A stretch of DNA of 64,000 nt from Bimastos eiseni (taxonomy: Eukaryota; Annelida; Clitellata; Crassiclitellata; Lumbricidae), in assembly GCA_959347315.1 (NCBI GenBank), contig OY365810.1:708001-772000 (forward strand), read 5' to 3'. Both the position numbers and the translations under genes were made by a program. Below are positions 23,613 through 33,939 of the stretch, piece after piece (positions within the stretch are counted from its first letter, which is position 1; every line of letters begins with the position of its first letter). A model generated the notes under the pieces. The model saw nothing but the letters and a program-made list of their open reading frames with translations. It was not told the origin of the DNA and did not search any database.

Positions 23613-24161
23613 ATGCCAACACAATATAAAATGGAATACTCAAAGAAGACTGTGAAAGAATTAAGAAATATTGCGAAACAGAAAGGTATGGTAGGTTATA
23701 CACGACTACAAAAAGCGAATTTAATTGCTAAAATTGAAGCCTATGTGCCTAACACACTCATTACCTCACATTTTCCCCCAATCTCATCCGATGCTACAAA
23801 GAACAGTTTGCTTGACACACCCATTCCCAACATTGTTATCCCAACACTCATTCCTATACCAGCCATATCAGTACGGAAAATCTACGATAAAACTAAATCT
23901 GTGATTAATACATTTGCAAAGTGGTTTGAAGGGTATATACCTGAAAAACCAAAGAAAGAGGTGAACAAGAAGACAGAAGCACAGAAAGTCAAAGTGAATT
24001 CAATATTCGGTAAAATTCTAACGAAAACACGCGAAATAAAAGAGACGGCCTCAGCTATCAAGGGCTTCACGAAACAATACACGATCGAAGGAGCAAACGT
24101 AATCGACGCCACATCTTTCCTTAACATAGTTCAGCCACGGGCAGTAGACCTGTTGACTTGA
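23613..24161 (+). CDS. SAP-like domain protein, Polinton-like
   Basis: An intact 182-residue frame. Residues 9-45 (YSKKTVKELRNIAKQKG, then YTRLQKANLIAKIE) fit a SAP/LEM-type two-helix DNA-binding motif. A proline-rich middle (IPNIVIPTLIPIP) is followed by a lysine-rich region (KPKKEVNKKTEAQKVK) and a conserved-looking end (FTKQYTIEGANVIDATSFLN). Probably a DNA-binding protein at the N-terminal side of, or fused to, the polymerase gene in this lineage. Function inferred from the motif only. Confidence 0.6.
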   Translation: MPTQYKMEYSKKTVKELRNIAKQKGMVGYTRLQKANLIAKIEAYVPNTLITSHFPPISSDATKNSLLDTPIPNIVIPTLIPIPAISVRKIYDKTKSVINTFAKWFEGYIPEKPKKEVNKKTEAQKVKVNSIFGKILTKTREIKETASAIKGFTKQYTIEGANVIDATSFLNIVQPRAVDLLT

Positions 24162-24200
24162 AATCGACAGACTAAGGTTAATTTTGTCCTATTCTGCACA

Positions 24201-25810
24201 ATGGAACGCGTCAATCTGAAATCCGACCAAATAGATTCTGTGAATGTGCCGTTCGTTTCGAGAACTGAAGACTCTACCGCTACGAGCGAAATTTATAACA
24301 ATGTAAAAGATAAAATCTTAGAATCAATGGCTGCCTTCCAGATGTGTGGTAGTAATTGGAGACACAGAGCAGTTACAAAGTTCGATATCAACACCGTCGT
24401 TTATAAAACGCTGAAAGTTCTTATATACCACTGCCGAAATGTTTGGAGGGTAAAAAGACTTCATCAATATGAAGAACGAAGACGAAAAATGTTTCAAGTG
24501 GCGCGTAACGAGAGCCTTAAACCCCGTTGATAACCATTCAGAAAGAATTACGAAAGAATTAATAAAGCAGTATGAGGAACTTAATTGGTGCGGCATCGAA
24601 TTCCCTATAGCTGCAGATGATAATGTAATAAGTAAGTCTGAGAGAAATAATATCAGTATTACTGTTTTTGGTCATGAGAAAGATGTTAACCTATTCCCAC
24701 TGTATTTATCAAAGCATGAGAATGATAGCTGTGTGGATCTGTTACTCATTTCCAATGAAGAACGAAAACATTATTGTTGGATAAAGAACTTTAACAGACT
24801 GATGGATATTCAAATAGACAACTCTGTTCATTCGATGCACTATTGCCAAAGATGCTTGATGGGATATAGAGACATAGATTCACTAAATAAACACACCGAT
24901 CACTGTTCCCAACATGCTGCTCAAAAGATAGAACCAGGAACTATGCTGAGCTTCAAAAATGATTAAAGAAAGATGAGAGTGCCCTTTGTTGTGTACACTG
25001 ATTTCGAATCTTTCATAAGACCTATAGACACTTGTCAACCAGATCCCAGCGTGTCTTACACCAACAGGTACCAAAAACACACCCCTAGCTCCTTCTGTTA
25101 TAATATAAAATATTTTGATGATGACCTATATTCACAAGATCTAGTGACTTTCACAGGAGAGAACAAAGACGATGATGTAGCTCAGATATTCATAGATACT
25201 TTTATAGATAATATAAAAGATATTTATAATCGATTTAAATTTCCGAAGGATATGATATTCGGAAAGAAATACCAGGCGCTATACGACTTGGCTACCGTTT
25301 GTCACATATGTGAAGGTGAACTAGGTGATGAACAAGTTAGCAACCATAGTCACCTTTCTGGTAAATTTAGAGGTGCCGCTCATAAGAATTGTAATTTTAA
25401 AAAAAAGTCCCCAAGTTTTTCCCGGCATTGTTCCATAATCTATCCGGTTACGACAGTCATCTATTCATAAAGAAATAACGGGGTGATGATAACGAGAAGA
25501 TCAACTGCATTCCCAGCAACGAAGAAAGGTACATCTCTTTTAGCAGAGAAGTCGTAGTTGGTAAATTTACAGATGGAGAAAACAAGTCAAAATTTTTCAA
25601 ACGAGAATTACACTTTACCGATAGTTTTAAATTCAAGGCTTTGCGTCTCGACGCTTTATCGAGAAACCTGAGCAAAGATCAGTGTAAGAATATAAGCAAA
25701 CACTACTCTGGTAATCAGCTCGATCTCAAACTTACAAAAAAAGAATCTACCCTTACGACCAGGTTGATACAGTTGAACGATTGAGTGAAACAGAACTACC
25801 ACTGATTCCA
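24201..25810 (+). pseudogene. Family-B DNA polymerase, N-terminal half, palm deleted
   Basis: Frames join in order across breaks: 24201-24425 (leader), 24469-24966 (includes a CQRCLMGY-H-H zinc-finger-like segment), 24973-25405 (YTDFESF, exonuclease motif I with the D/E pair, and a CHICEGELG...NHSHLSGKFRG treble-clef-like zinc motif), then 25400-25465 (NLSGYDSHLF) and 25480-25800. Breaks: a frameshift near 24415, in-frame TAA at 24964, a frameshift at the A-run near 25400, a TAA near 25470. After about 25805 the text passes straight into the next gene, so the whole polymerase palm with its catalytic aspartates is missing. Would have replicated the element. Confidence 0.75.
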
Positions 25811-25869
25811 CCGAGTACACTACACACTTTTCTCCACCTCTGTATCTCGATCCGAAAAAACGCTTTGAG

Positions 25870-26505
25870 ATGGCCCTGGCTGGACTCGAGACATACAACT
25901 TGATACCGAATATTGATGACAGTAACAACGTCTTCGTCTACAGCTCTGACTCTGGATTAAATTGGAAAACGATTACATTGTCCGAAGGATGTTACGAGAT
26001 TCCACAGATTAACTTCCCGATCCAATGACAGCTAGAAGAAAACGGTGATTGGAATAGGGTGAAGGGTACATACCACATCACAGGAGGTGCTAACAGCTCA
26101 ACTCTGCGTGCTTATGTAGAGATTACCAACGCCACTTACCGCGTGCACATGACTAGATCCACGATTAAATCTATGCTCGGCGTTAAGGATCAGATTCTTC
26201 ATTCCGGTTACAATGAAGGAGAGGATACTGTTAACATACTCTCGGTGAATGCTATACTCGTTAACTGCGATATAATATCTGGATCCTATATTAACGGTGC
26301 TCAAACGCCGGTGGTGTATAGCTTCTTTCCAGATGTCTCGCCAGGATATAAGGTAATAGAATCACCGAATAATCTGGTCTATTTACCTGTGGCACTTTCC
26401 GGAAATATTCAACGTATGCGAGTGTTTCTAACAGACCAAAATGGTAAGCAATTGAACCTTCGTGGTGAAACTATAACAATAAGATTTCACATACGTGGTG
26501 TATAG
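25870..26505 (+). pseudogene. Capsid-like structural protein, conserved in Polinton-like elements
   Basis: One frame of 211 codons from ATG 25870, broken only by TGA at 26026. It starts MALAGLETYNLIPNIDD, has IKSMLGV in the middle and ends with SGSYINGAQTPVVYSFFP and LRGETITIRFHIRG. Strand-forming composition and position suggest a virion protein of jelly-roll type (penton-like or accessory capsid); this is inference from position and β-rich composition, not from catalytic residues. It directly follows the truncated polymerase. Confidence 0.55.
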
Positions 26506-26935
26506 AAACATGTTTGTGGTTGCAGCTAGACGAAGACACCCTCGAAATGGTGGGAGAACTATTGTCGAAGTGGGAATATTTGACTGGTTACCTAAGATTG
26601 CTAGTGCGTTTGATCGTGTAGGGAATTTTATCTCTTCAAACAAAGACGCGAAAACGAATGTTGCCAATGTGGCTGGCAGTGTCGCCAGAGCAGGTGCATC
26701 AACCGCATCTGCAGTAAGGAAACTCGTTGATGCTGTGAAGGCAAGACGTTTCGCTGCTGCAGGACCTACTGCTACGACTGCTGCTGCTCCATCGCTACCT
26801 ATACCTCTTGAGAAGGCACTAAGTGAAAAAAGCATTGAATATTTAAAGCATATAGCTGCTAATCAAACAGCTGCTGCTAACATAAATAGCCACATAGCGG
26901 GGTATGGGTTCAAGACATATAGTCGTCGTCATTAG
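26495..26935 (+). CDS. Small basic Ala-rich protein of the Polinton-like element
   Basis: Intact 146-residue frame overlapping the end of the previous gene by 11 bp. An Arg-rich start (ARRRHPRNGGR), an Ala/Lys-rich middle (AASTASAVRKLV-type helix, KARRFAAAGP) and a C-terminal helix (EKALSEKSIEYLKHI). Composition suits a nucleic-acid-binding core or minor capsid protein. Not recognised as a named family. Confidence 0.45.
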   Translation: MVYRNMFVVAARRRHPRNGGRTIVEVGIFDWLPKIASAFDRVGNFISSNKDAKTNVANVAGSVARAGASTASAVRKLVDAVKARRFAAAGPTATTAAAPSLPIPLEKALSEKSIEYLKHIAANQTAAANINSHIAGYGFKTYSRRH

Positions 26936-26960
26936 AAGTAATAGCAATTGAAGTTATACA

Positions 26961-28316
26961 ATGGCGACTGTCGATGTGGCAAGCGATATTTTAGACAAAG
27001 GTTCGGTAATATCTAACAATAATAGCATCGAATCTTACGAATTCCGCGTATATGAGTCCCAAAACCCTGCTGCCATTAATAATGGTCAGGTAATGCAGCT
27101 AGACATCCAAAATCAAGATATTTTCACTCAGCCGTCGAAGAGTTACCTTTTTCTAGAGGGCAGGCTTACGTCGACGACAAACGACGCATATGTTGTGGCC
27201 ACTGTCGTCTCACTGGTCAACAATGCCATCCCATACATGTTCTCTCAGATCCGATACCTGGCTAACAACGCCAAGATCGAAAACATCATGTCTCCAGGAC
27301 AAGCCACGACGATGAAGGGAACGTTGGTCTACGGTGACGACTTTGCCAAGGGAGAAGGTCTCAACATGTGCTGGCAGAAGGACACGACTGCAGCAGCCGC
27401 TGAAGCAAATCTGGGATTTGAAGCGAGGCGACATATGATCATCGCTAAGCCTGATGCGGTTGGCACTTTTTCGTTCGTCGTTCCCCTCAGACACTTATTT
27501 GGTTTCTGTGACGATTACCACAAGGTTTTGTATGGAATTAAGCAATCTCTGTTGCTGAGTCGGCAGACTGATACAGACGCGATCTTTAAGGAAAGCGCTG
27601 CAGCCGCCGGCCAAATTGCACTGTCTAAGCTATCCTGGTTCATGCCTCATGTGATTCCAGCTCTGGAGTACAAGAGTATGCTCATGAAACAGATTGAATC
27701 GAAGGTCAAGGTACCCGTAGCATTTCGGGCCATGCAGTGCGACAATATTTTTGTTCCGAGGGCAACAACCTTCTCGTAGCGACTTAGCGTTAAATCTGGC
27801 ACAGAAAAACCTCGCTGGATGCTTGTTGCCTTTCAGATTGTAAAAAGTCGGCAAATCAAGATCAGAACCCAGCTCTCTTCGATCATGTGCGGTCTGCAAT
27901 ATATACGCCATGCTTAACAGCGATCGTTATCCCATCGTTGACATGAGTTCGACTTTGCTGCTCTGAGAACATCTCGTGCTTACAAGGCTTTGCAAGACTT
28001 CAAGGAAGAGTATTGCGGAATCGATGCTCGTGAATCCTCGTGTCAAGTCACACCACTCGATTTCGTAGACTTATTTCCGATCTTTGTCTTGCATGTTCGC
28101 AGGGAATCGGAGCGATTGAAAACCACTGTACAAGACATACAGATCACGGTAGACTTTGACGCCGCAGTGCCAGCCAACACTACGGCATACGCAGTGTTAA
28201 TCAGCAATCGACTCCCAAGACTCGAATCGGATGGCATTAAATACAACGCTGTCTATTATATTCGCATCCATTTAGAAATAAAAAATAACCTTAGTAAGAT
28301 ATACATACCAACATGA
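26961..28316 (+). pseudogene. Large capsid-like protein (candidate major capsid), frameshifted
   Basis: The first 272 codons (26961-27779) are open: an N-terminal segment ESYEFRVYESQNPAA, then DIQNQDIFTQPSKSYLFLEG, a β-rich body and LSKLSWFMPHVIPALEYK. A stop at 27777 is followed by continuing similarity in other frames to 28316, with DLFPIFVLHV and PANTTAYAVLIS near the end, so one protein of about 440 residues is broken by at least two frameshifts. Size, position before the protease and β-rich composition suit a major capsid protein of the double jelly-roll kind; a structure prediction would decide. Confidence 0.55.
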
Positions 28317-28830
28317 AGTCAGAGTACATCGAATTTGGTCTGTCGTTGACTTTGAGTCAGAAACAAACGCTGGGCAAGGCTGCACACAGTGGCACAGGTG
28401 CTACAATATGACTTTCTCGTGAACAGCTTCATGGAGAAGATATACTCGGATTGACGCCAACCGCATTGTGAAGAATATGGATAAAGGACGCGGAATGGAG
28501 TTGAGGTTCAGCAAAACGCAAATAAAAAAGATGTCGAAAATGGATGGTTTTCTTCCGCTGTTGGCACTGCTTCAAGCGATATTCGGTGGGTTATCAGTGG
28601 TTGGTGCCTTAGCTGGTGGGGCTGCCGGGGTTGCAAAGGCTGTGCAGAGCAAACAAGCCAACGACGCGGCTCTGGCCGAGGCACAGCGTCACAATCGTGA
28701 AATCGAGGATGATATTCGATGGGCTGGTAAGGGATTATTTCTAGGTCGGCAGCCTGTCATCACCCCCATCAACCGGGGTTGTTGTCCAATGTGCAAGGGA
28801 TCGGGTCTATTCCTCGGGCCAAAAAATTGA
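28313..28830 (+). pseudogene. Hydrophobic minor capsid-like protein, frameshifted
   Basis: Starts MKSEYIEFGLSLTLSQKQT (28313) and stops at TGA 28409. It continues in other frames with a second LT-rich segment and, from about 28468, MELRFSKTQIKKMSKMDG followed by a Gly/Ala-rich hydrophobic stretch (LLALLQAIFGGLSVV, GALAGGAAG), then QRHNREIEDD and KGLFLG. Short polar repeats followed by a hydrophobic helix resemble membrane-active minor capsid proteins of adenovirus-like particles. At least two frameshifts. Confidence 0.45.
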
Positions 28831-29204
28831 AACCTCTGAGCAACTTTGAAATCGAGAAAGCTGGCGAGGCGCTACCAAATTTCCGTGGAGTCTTTATGCG
28901 TGATGGTCTACCTATCTCACCGTATGACAAGGAGTGTGGAGCCGTGAATCTGGACTCTAGCGTTGGTGATGGCACTCACTGGGTTGCTTACTGGTTGGAT
29001 GGGCACAAAACTGTGTACTTTGACAGTTTTGGGTTGGCTCCACCTAAAGAACTCGTGGGATATTTAGGTCGTCCCATTAAGACACAAACGCTTCAGTTAC
29101 AGGGTCTTAGCGATGTCATATGTGGTCACCTCTGCTTAGTCGTGCTCAATGAACTCTCTATTGGACATAAATTTGAACATATCATTCTTGAACTAATAGA
29201 TTAA
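28779..29204 (+). CDS. Adenain-type cysteine protease (maturation protease)
   Basis: An intact 141-residue frame. The catalytic order of the adenovirus protease/Ulp1 fold is visible: H67 in GDGTHWVAYW, D82 in VYFDSFGLAPP, Q108 before LSDVICGHLCL, and C115 in the latter. KECGAVNLDSS precedes the His as usual in Polinton proteases. It would cleave capsid precursors during particle maturation. It overlaps the end of the preceding gene. The start is not certain; a later in-frame start is possible. This is the best-preserved gene of the element. Confidence 0.85.
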   Translation: MLSNVQGIGSIPRAKKLKPLSNFEIEKAGEALPNFRGVFMRDGLPISPYDKECGAVNLDSSVGDGTHWVAYWLDGHKTVYFDSFGLAPPKELVGYLGRPIKTQTLQLQGLSDVICGHLCLVVLNELSIGHKFEHIILELID

Positions 29205-29218
29205 CCTGTATAAGAACG

Positions 29219-31329
29219 ATGCCAGTCGATAAGTTTGGTAGAAATTTTACGGGTGCGACAGCGGGGGAGGAGTAGGATGGCAGTTCAGCACGGCTGGACA
29301 AGTTCATAGGACTGGGGATACCATGCTTTGAATTCTCTCAGCTGGTGGATTTCGAGTCACAAATGTGGGTGGGCCTATAGAAAAAATCGATGCTGCAAGT
29401 AAGGGCTATGCGGATACGCTGGACCTGGATGATCCTCAACTTTCTGGTGGAACGATGACTGCAACCATAGACATGGGTGGTCACAGAATAATTAGACTTC
29501 CCGTTCCACAGTCCAAAGACGATGCTGCTACTTGGGGTGAAGTGACAACGTATGCAGACCAGCAGGCTGCTGCTGCTGAGAAGCACGCTGAAGACTTAAA
29601 AACCGAGATTAGTACTCTCTCCAGGCGTTACACGGATGAAAAGAATGCCTCACTGAGTATTGAGCTGGGTGCTTCGATTCGTCGGTATGCGGACGAGAAA
29701 GACAGCACCTTAAACGTAGCTGTTAGGTTGTGCACAGACCAAAAGACAGCCGCTGCAAGGCAGTATACAGATGAAAAGACTACAGGAGCAAAACAGTATG
29801 CCAGCGAGCGGGAAATTACCTGTAGAGATATTCACATGCTGAAAGCTGGTGATATCATGACAGGCGATTTGATCATGAGTGGTAAAAGAGTTACTGGCCT
29901 CCCCACAGATGCACCATCATCTGAAAGCGATGCTGCAAGTATCGCACAAGTATCAAAAGTGGTTGAAGACAACATGACAAACTTTGATAGAGCACCCACT
30001 GACCAGTTGCACGTTACCAACAAACGATATGTTGATGCTGAGAGTGCTACAACCAAGCAGTACGCAGTCGATCACGATGCTTTGGTTAAAGAATATACAG
30101 ATGAGAAGGATATGGCCCTGGCACAACTTTCAGGTCATATATTGATCAAAAGCATGTTGCTACCAGAGAATACGCAGAGCAAAGAACAAGCTCTGCAAAG
30201 CAGTATGAAAACGCACAAGTCATCGCTCTTAGAACTGAAACAAGCTCACAGGATGCTATAATTAGACAAGATCACTTGCTCAAAGCTGGTGGTACCATGA
30301 CTTGTGATTTGATTATGGGGGGTAAAATAGTGACTGGCCTCCCCACAGCTGCACCAATGTTGGAAAGTGATGCCGCCAGCATCGCACAAGTATAAAAAGT
30401 GGTTGGCGACATCACGACAAACCTTGATAGAATGCCCACGGGACCGCTACATGTAACAAACAAGCAATATGTAGATACTCAGTTCACAACTCTTAGAAAC
30501 AATACAATCGATCAGATTAATATCAACGATGATCGCGTGGCTGAGAGGACTATGGCGCTAGATGCAGCTGTCAAGTTGTATACAGATCAAAAGACAGAAG
30601 CTGCGAAGGCTGCTGACAACAAGGACACGATTCTGAACACAGCATTCAGGCAGTATGTAGATTCTCGGGATGCTATCTTTAGAGGTGCTCACATACTCAA
30701 AGCCGGCGATACCATGAGTGGTGATTTGATTATAGCTGGTAAGAGAGTTACTAGTCTCCCCACAGATGCACCAACATCTGAAAGCGATTCTGCCAGTATA
30801 GCGCAAGTGACAAAGGTGGCCGGCGACACAATTAGGCAATACATGAGTAATCTGAAATTTATCTGTTATACCGTTTATATTCCAGCATTATCCAACACAA
30901 GTAACTATACGGGTTTCGAGGTTAGCGCAAGTACAGAGCGCGGTAATTTTCTTGCAATTTCTGCTTTTAACACCATAAGTCGTGCTATTAACTTAATTAG
31001 TTAATGATTCTCGATGTTGGTTACAGATCGAATGCCCGACGCCTGTACGCATATAGAAAGTTAACTTGATCTTTGGTTCAGACTCCTGCCTTTTAAGATT
31101 AGTGGAGCCGTTCGCGATTATTCTGATAGACTAATTTTCACGGACCGGTACGATTCAACCACCGGATTGTTGACTAGAACATTTGGGCAGGTGGAGGAAC
31201 ATCAATTCGACTCTGTCATTGCATATAAAATATATAGGTTTGCTGCCCCTCGCCATGTTATAGAAAGAGCAACGACAGTCTCAGTTAGAAACTTTCAGAT
31301 ATTCACCTATTTTAAAGTTGGGGATTGAA
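29219..31329 (+). pseudogene. Fibre-like protein with phage-tail-fibre-type repeats, broken
   Basis: Begins MPVDKFGRNFTGAT at 29219, hits TAG at 29273, and continues in other frames. The body (29365-31004) is a series of modules: an AGDxMTGDLIMxGKRVTxLP core followed by T/S-rich, DAASIAQV and YVD/YADEK spacers. Full cores lie at about 29840, 30285 and 30705, and a diverged one (IDMGGHRIIRLPVPQ) at 29470. Such M-GG-x-I-x-L-P/DAA-YVD units are known from bacteriophage tail fibres, where they form trimeric shafts. A β-rich terminal domain follows (31088-31329, ISGAVRDYSDRLIF to FTYFKVGD). A receptor-binding spike is inferred. Stops near 30260 and 30393 and frameshifts break it. Confidence 0.6.
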
Positions 31330-31346
31330 TAGTATAAGAACAAAAG

Positions 31347-31842
31347 ATGGTTGACTCACATTATAATATTCGAGGTTATCTGAGACTAAATGTGGAAACG
31401 AATATACATAAATATGACTTTGACGATTTGGTTGGATTGGCCAACTGGGATACAACCCGCAGCAGATATGTTGGCTGCAATTCCTGACTTTGTGTCAAAA
31501 GACTATTTTACTCGTGACATTTATACAGCTAGCGGTTCATTGACCTCGAATGCGTGGCAGAATGTTTCACTAACAGCGGCTAGATATCCATGTATAACCT
31601 TACAGAACGCACCAGATATGATATATATAGATTTTGGATTCTAGAAATTAACACTTCTCGGCGAGAGTTCGGGTGAAGCATCGATTCGTATCTTGGATTG
31701 GACAGTTGATGTTTCTAATTCACAATTTGATGCAACATGGGTGATATTTATTCCCTGGCAGACAGGTTTTCCTATTGAGGTTAAGAACAGAGGAACTCCG
31801 GATGTTGTATTAACCCTAACATTACTGTTAGAGGAACTATAA
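31347..31842 (+). pseudogene. Small β-rich structural protein of the Polinton-like element
   Basis: Starts MVDSHYNIRGYLRLNVE at 31347 and is broken near 31480, continuing in another frame with IPDFVSKDYFTRDIYTA and, past TAG at 31642, GEASIRILDWTVDVS to LTLTLLLEEL. Alternating hydrophobic residues suggest a β-sandwich, perhaps a fibre head or accessory capsid protein. Not recognised by name. It ends at 31842, overlapping the start of the next gene. Confidence 0.4.
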
Positions 31843-32424
31843 TGTCTTTATATCCAAATCTAGCAGCCTCAAAAGTCTCAGATGAACTGTTACCGCCAAC
31901 GAAGGGCTCCAGTGAGACGACGCCACAGGTTTTTCGTCTGGAGAACATTGGGGGCCTGGAGACATTCCTGAGGTCAGAGATTGAGGGTCAAAGCCGTTTG
32001 CAAAAAAAATATAAAGATCTGGGGCTACCGCATTGTTGGTCACAGGGGTCAGAATAATGCCAGGAATAGCCCTCGAGGTCGTTGCGGGAATGGTGAGTCT
32101 GCTCGATATTGTGTATGTTGCCATCAGTCGAAGATGCTCTGCCAAGGCCGAAAACACGAGGCTATACGCATTCTAGCTAGCAGTAAATTGAACATCATCC
32201 ACAGTCATGTTTTGAAAGCCTTGGAGGATAATGATATCAGTGAGGATGAATTTAAGCTAATTCTTGAGGAAGTAGAAAAGTATCGTGATTTGAAGGACCA
32301 GATTCGACTCAAATCAGTAGGCGAATCCATTAACAAAGATATAAAACAGGATTTATTCAAACAGGGTCACGATGCTGCCAGAGAAGAATTTTTAAAGCAA
32401 CTTTCAAAGTCAGTTTTGAATTAA
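31842..32424 (+). pseudogene. Conserved helical protein of Polinton-like elements, frameshifted
   Basis: N-terminal part LYPNLAAS...VFRLENIGGLETFLRSEI (31842-32010), a hydrophobic middle readable in another frame (ALEVVAGMVSLLDIVYVAIS, about 32060-32130), and a helical C-terminal part (32165-32424) with LASSKLNIIHSHVLKALED and EFKLILEEVEKY. Two frameshifts are seen: one at the A8 run near 32002 and one near 32155. A membrane-associated role is suggested by the hydrophobic middle. No enzyme motif. Confidence 0.5.
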
Positions 32425-32566
32425 GTGTAAATGCTGGTCTGACTCCACAAGAAAACGACTCTCCACTTTCCGTGCTCCTCTGACTTCGACAGCGCAACCA
32501 GACTATTTAGAAACCTTGAAGAGACATAATAATTCACAATATGTCCAAATCATAGTGGCATGTGTT

Positions 32567-32899
32567 TCACAAATCGTATGGTTCTCCAAGATCGTATGAT
32601 AGACAGTCTATTTCTATCGATGATAACCTTTTCCATTCTCTAATCATCCCTTTGTTTGGGTTTCTATATAGCAATCTCCCGTATAGGTTGTCATATCCAC
32701 ACTTCATACACAATCTCAGCTTGGTTTTGACTCCTACGCCACACGCTGAACACAACCCTATCCATGCGCCTTTTTTTATCCGAGAATTATTTATGTGGCA
32801 ATATTTTTCTACACAATTTCGATTACAGAGCTTTTTTTCTCCTAGTGGTTGGCATACACTTATTCTCTCTTCGTTTTCCCATCTTCTAACTGTTAACAT
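32567..32899 (-). CDS. Cysteine-rich zinc-binding protein, Polinton-like
   Basis: An intact minus-strand frame of 110 residues converging on the other genes of the element. CNRNCVEKYCH, CSACGVG and CMKCG give about four zinc-ligand pairs, then RLLYRNPNKG and WKRLSSIEIDC. Its partner at 500-785 shows the same order. Placement at one end on the opposite strand is like regulatory or early genes of small DNA viruses, but function is unknown. Confidence 0.6.
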   Translation of the reverse strand: MLTVRRWENEERISVCQPLGEKKLCNRNCVEKYCHINNSRIKKGAWIGLCSACGVGVKTKLRLCMKCGYDNLYGRLLYRNPNKGMIREWKRLSSIEIDCLSYDLGEPYDL

Positions 32900-32909
32900 C
32901 TATAAACAC

Positions 32910-33355
32910 CAGAATTGTTCAAGTAGAAAACTACTTGTTGGCATATGCTATAAATCATACTTACATCAACACAGAGGGGCATAAAAACTGTGTCAGTCCT
33001 CGTGATGGGCTCTCCAGCTACATGAGAGGTTCTTCGCATACGAGCCCATCACGGGGACCCTGCCCACAACCAGGGTGTGCTCGAGGTGTGCTCTATGAGC
33101 TATCATTGTACACCCAAAATTGATATCACATTCTTAAGCGCAGTCTTCTGCAAGCTTCTATTGCACCCTGGTTGGTGTTACATTCTTTAGTGCAGTTTTC
33201 TTCAGGTTTCTATTGCGCCAAACGCGTTTCTGGCTCTTTCTACTACCCTCGGGTTTGCACCTTTTTCACAAAATGCGCTCTGCGCTATCAATTTCAATAG
33301 CGTAGATTTGCTATCAACTTTCATAGCACAAATATCTCTGCGCTAAAATTGGTAT
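32910..33355 (+). promoter_or_regulatory. CR1-like LINE 5' leader with hairpin and tandem duplication
   Basis: A 12-bp perfect inverted repeat CGTGATGGGCTC (33001-33012 and 33042-33053) is followed by two imperfect copies of a unit of about 53 bp (33123-33175 and 33176-33229) sharing ACATTCTT-AG-GCAGT and TTCTATTGC. LINE 5' leaders often carry the internal promoter, and short tandem repeats there are common. That this belongs to the LINE rather than to the Polinton end is inferred from its position before ORF1. Confidence 0.4.
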
Positions 33356-33877
33356 TTGTATACTACTGAAACTACGTCAAAGAGGATTGATGACCTAGTG
33401 GATGAGTCATCCTCAATGTCGTCTCGCATGGACGAGCTTGAAAACTTCACCCGTCTTCACAACTTGGTCATTCATGGCCTCCCAGAGAAATCATCAGGTG
33501 CCGAGTCAGCCCAGGAAGCCACGGCAACAGTACTAGACTTGTGCAAGTGTTAACTCGGAATTACTCTTGAGGGGACTGACATCTCTATTGCGTATCGCAT
33601 CTTACGAATGGACAAGCTAAAGTGTCATCCCCTGTTCGTGAGATTCAGCACACGTAATGTCAGGAACCAGGTATACACAGCAAGACGAGCATTGCATCAC
33701 GCACACGGAGATGATCGCATCTTTATGAACGAACACTTGACAAAGAAGAACTCAACCATATTTGCAGAAGCTCGTAGACTAGTCAGAGAAAAGAAAATCT
33801 TCTCGACCTGGATCTCGCGCGGACATGTTGTTGTTCGACTGGCGAATCTGAGACTCACAAACCAAAAAGGATCATGA
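33356..33877 (+). pseudogene. LINE ORF1 (coiled coil and RRM-like), one stop
   Basis: One frame with a TAA at 33551. A heptad-like start (KRIDDLVDESSSMSSRMDEL) leads to NLVIHGLPEKS, then IAYRILRMDKL, LFVRFSTRNVRNQVY and ARRLVREKKIFSTWI. This fits LINE ORF1 proteins that bind the element RNA and chaperone it. No ATG starts the frame, so the 5' end is probably mutated. Confidence 0.7.
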
Positions 33878-33939
33878 TGATTCAGGTACTTCAGCCTGAG
33901 CACCTCTCTCAGCCCTCCAGCGCATAAACAGACAATGCA

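Larger units (their letters stand above)
23600..32910 (+). mobile_element. Polinton/Maverick-like virus-derived element (defective)
   Basis: About 9.3 kb with a gene order not seen elsewhere in the window: SAP-like protein, family-B DNA polymerase (N-terminal part only), capsid-like proteins, hydrophobic minor protein, adenain-type protease, fibre-like protein, two small structural proteins, and a zinc protein on the opposite strand. A protein-primed type polymerase plus an adenovirus-type protease and capsid-like genes is characteristic of Polintons and relatives such as adintoviruses. No packaging ATPase P-loop, no integrase and no terminal inverted repeats were found, and many frames are broken. 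It sits in intron 2 of the host gene between two CR1-like LINEs. Base composition is more balanced than the flanks. Confidence 0.8.

Noticed and set aside
26428..26835. 135-codon minus-strand frame in the Polinton-like element
   Set aside because: Overlaps the plus-strand Ala-rich gene; alanine codons give open antisense frames. No motif.
27210..27911. Two minus-strand frames across the large capsid-like gene
   Set aside because: Antisense to a gene whose order and composition fit the element; no motif of their own.
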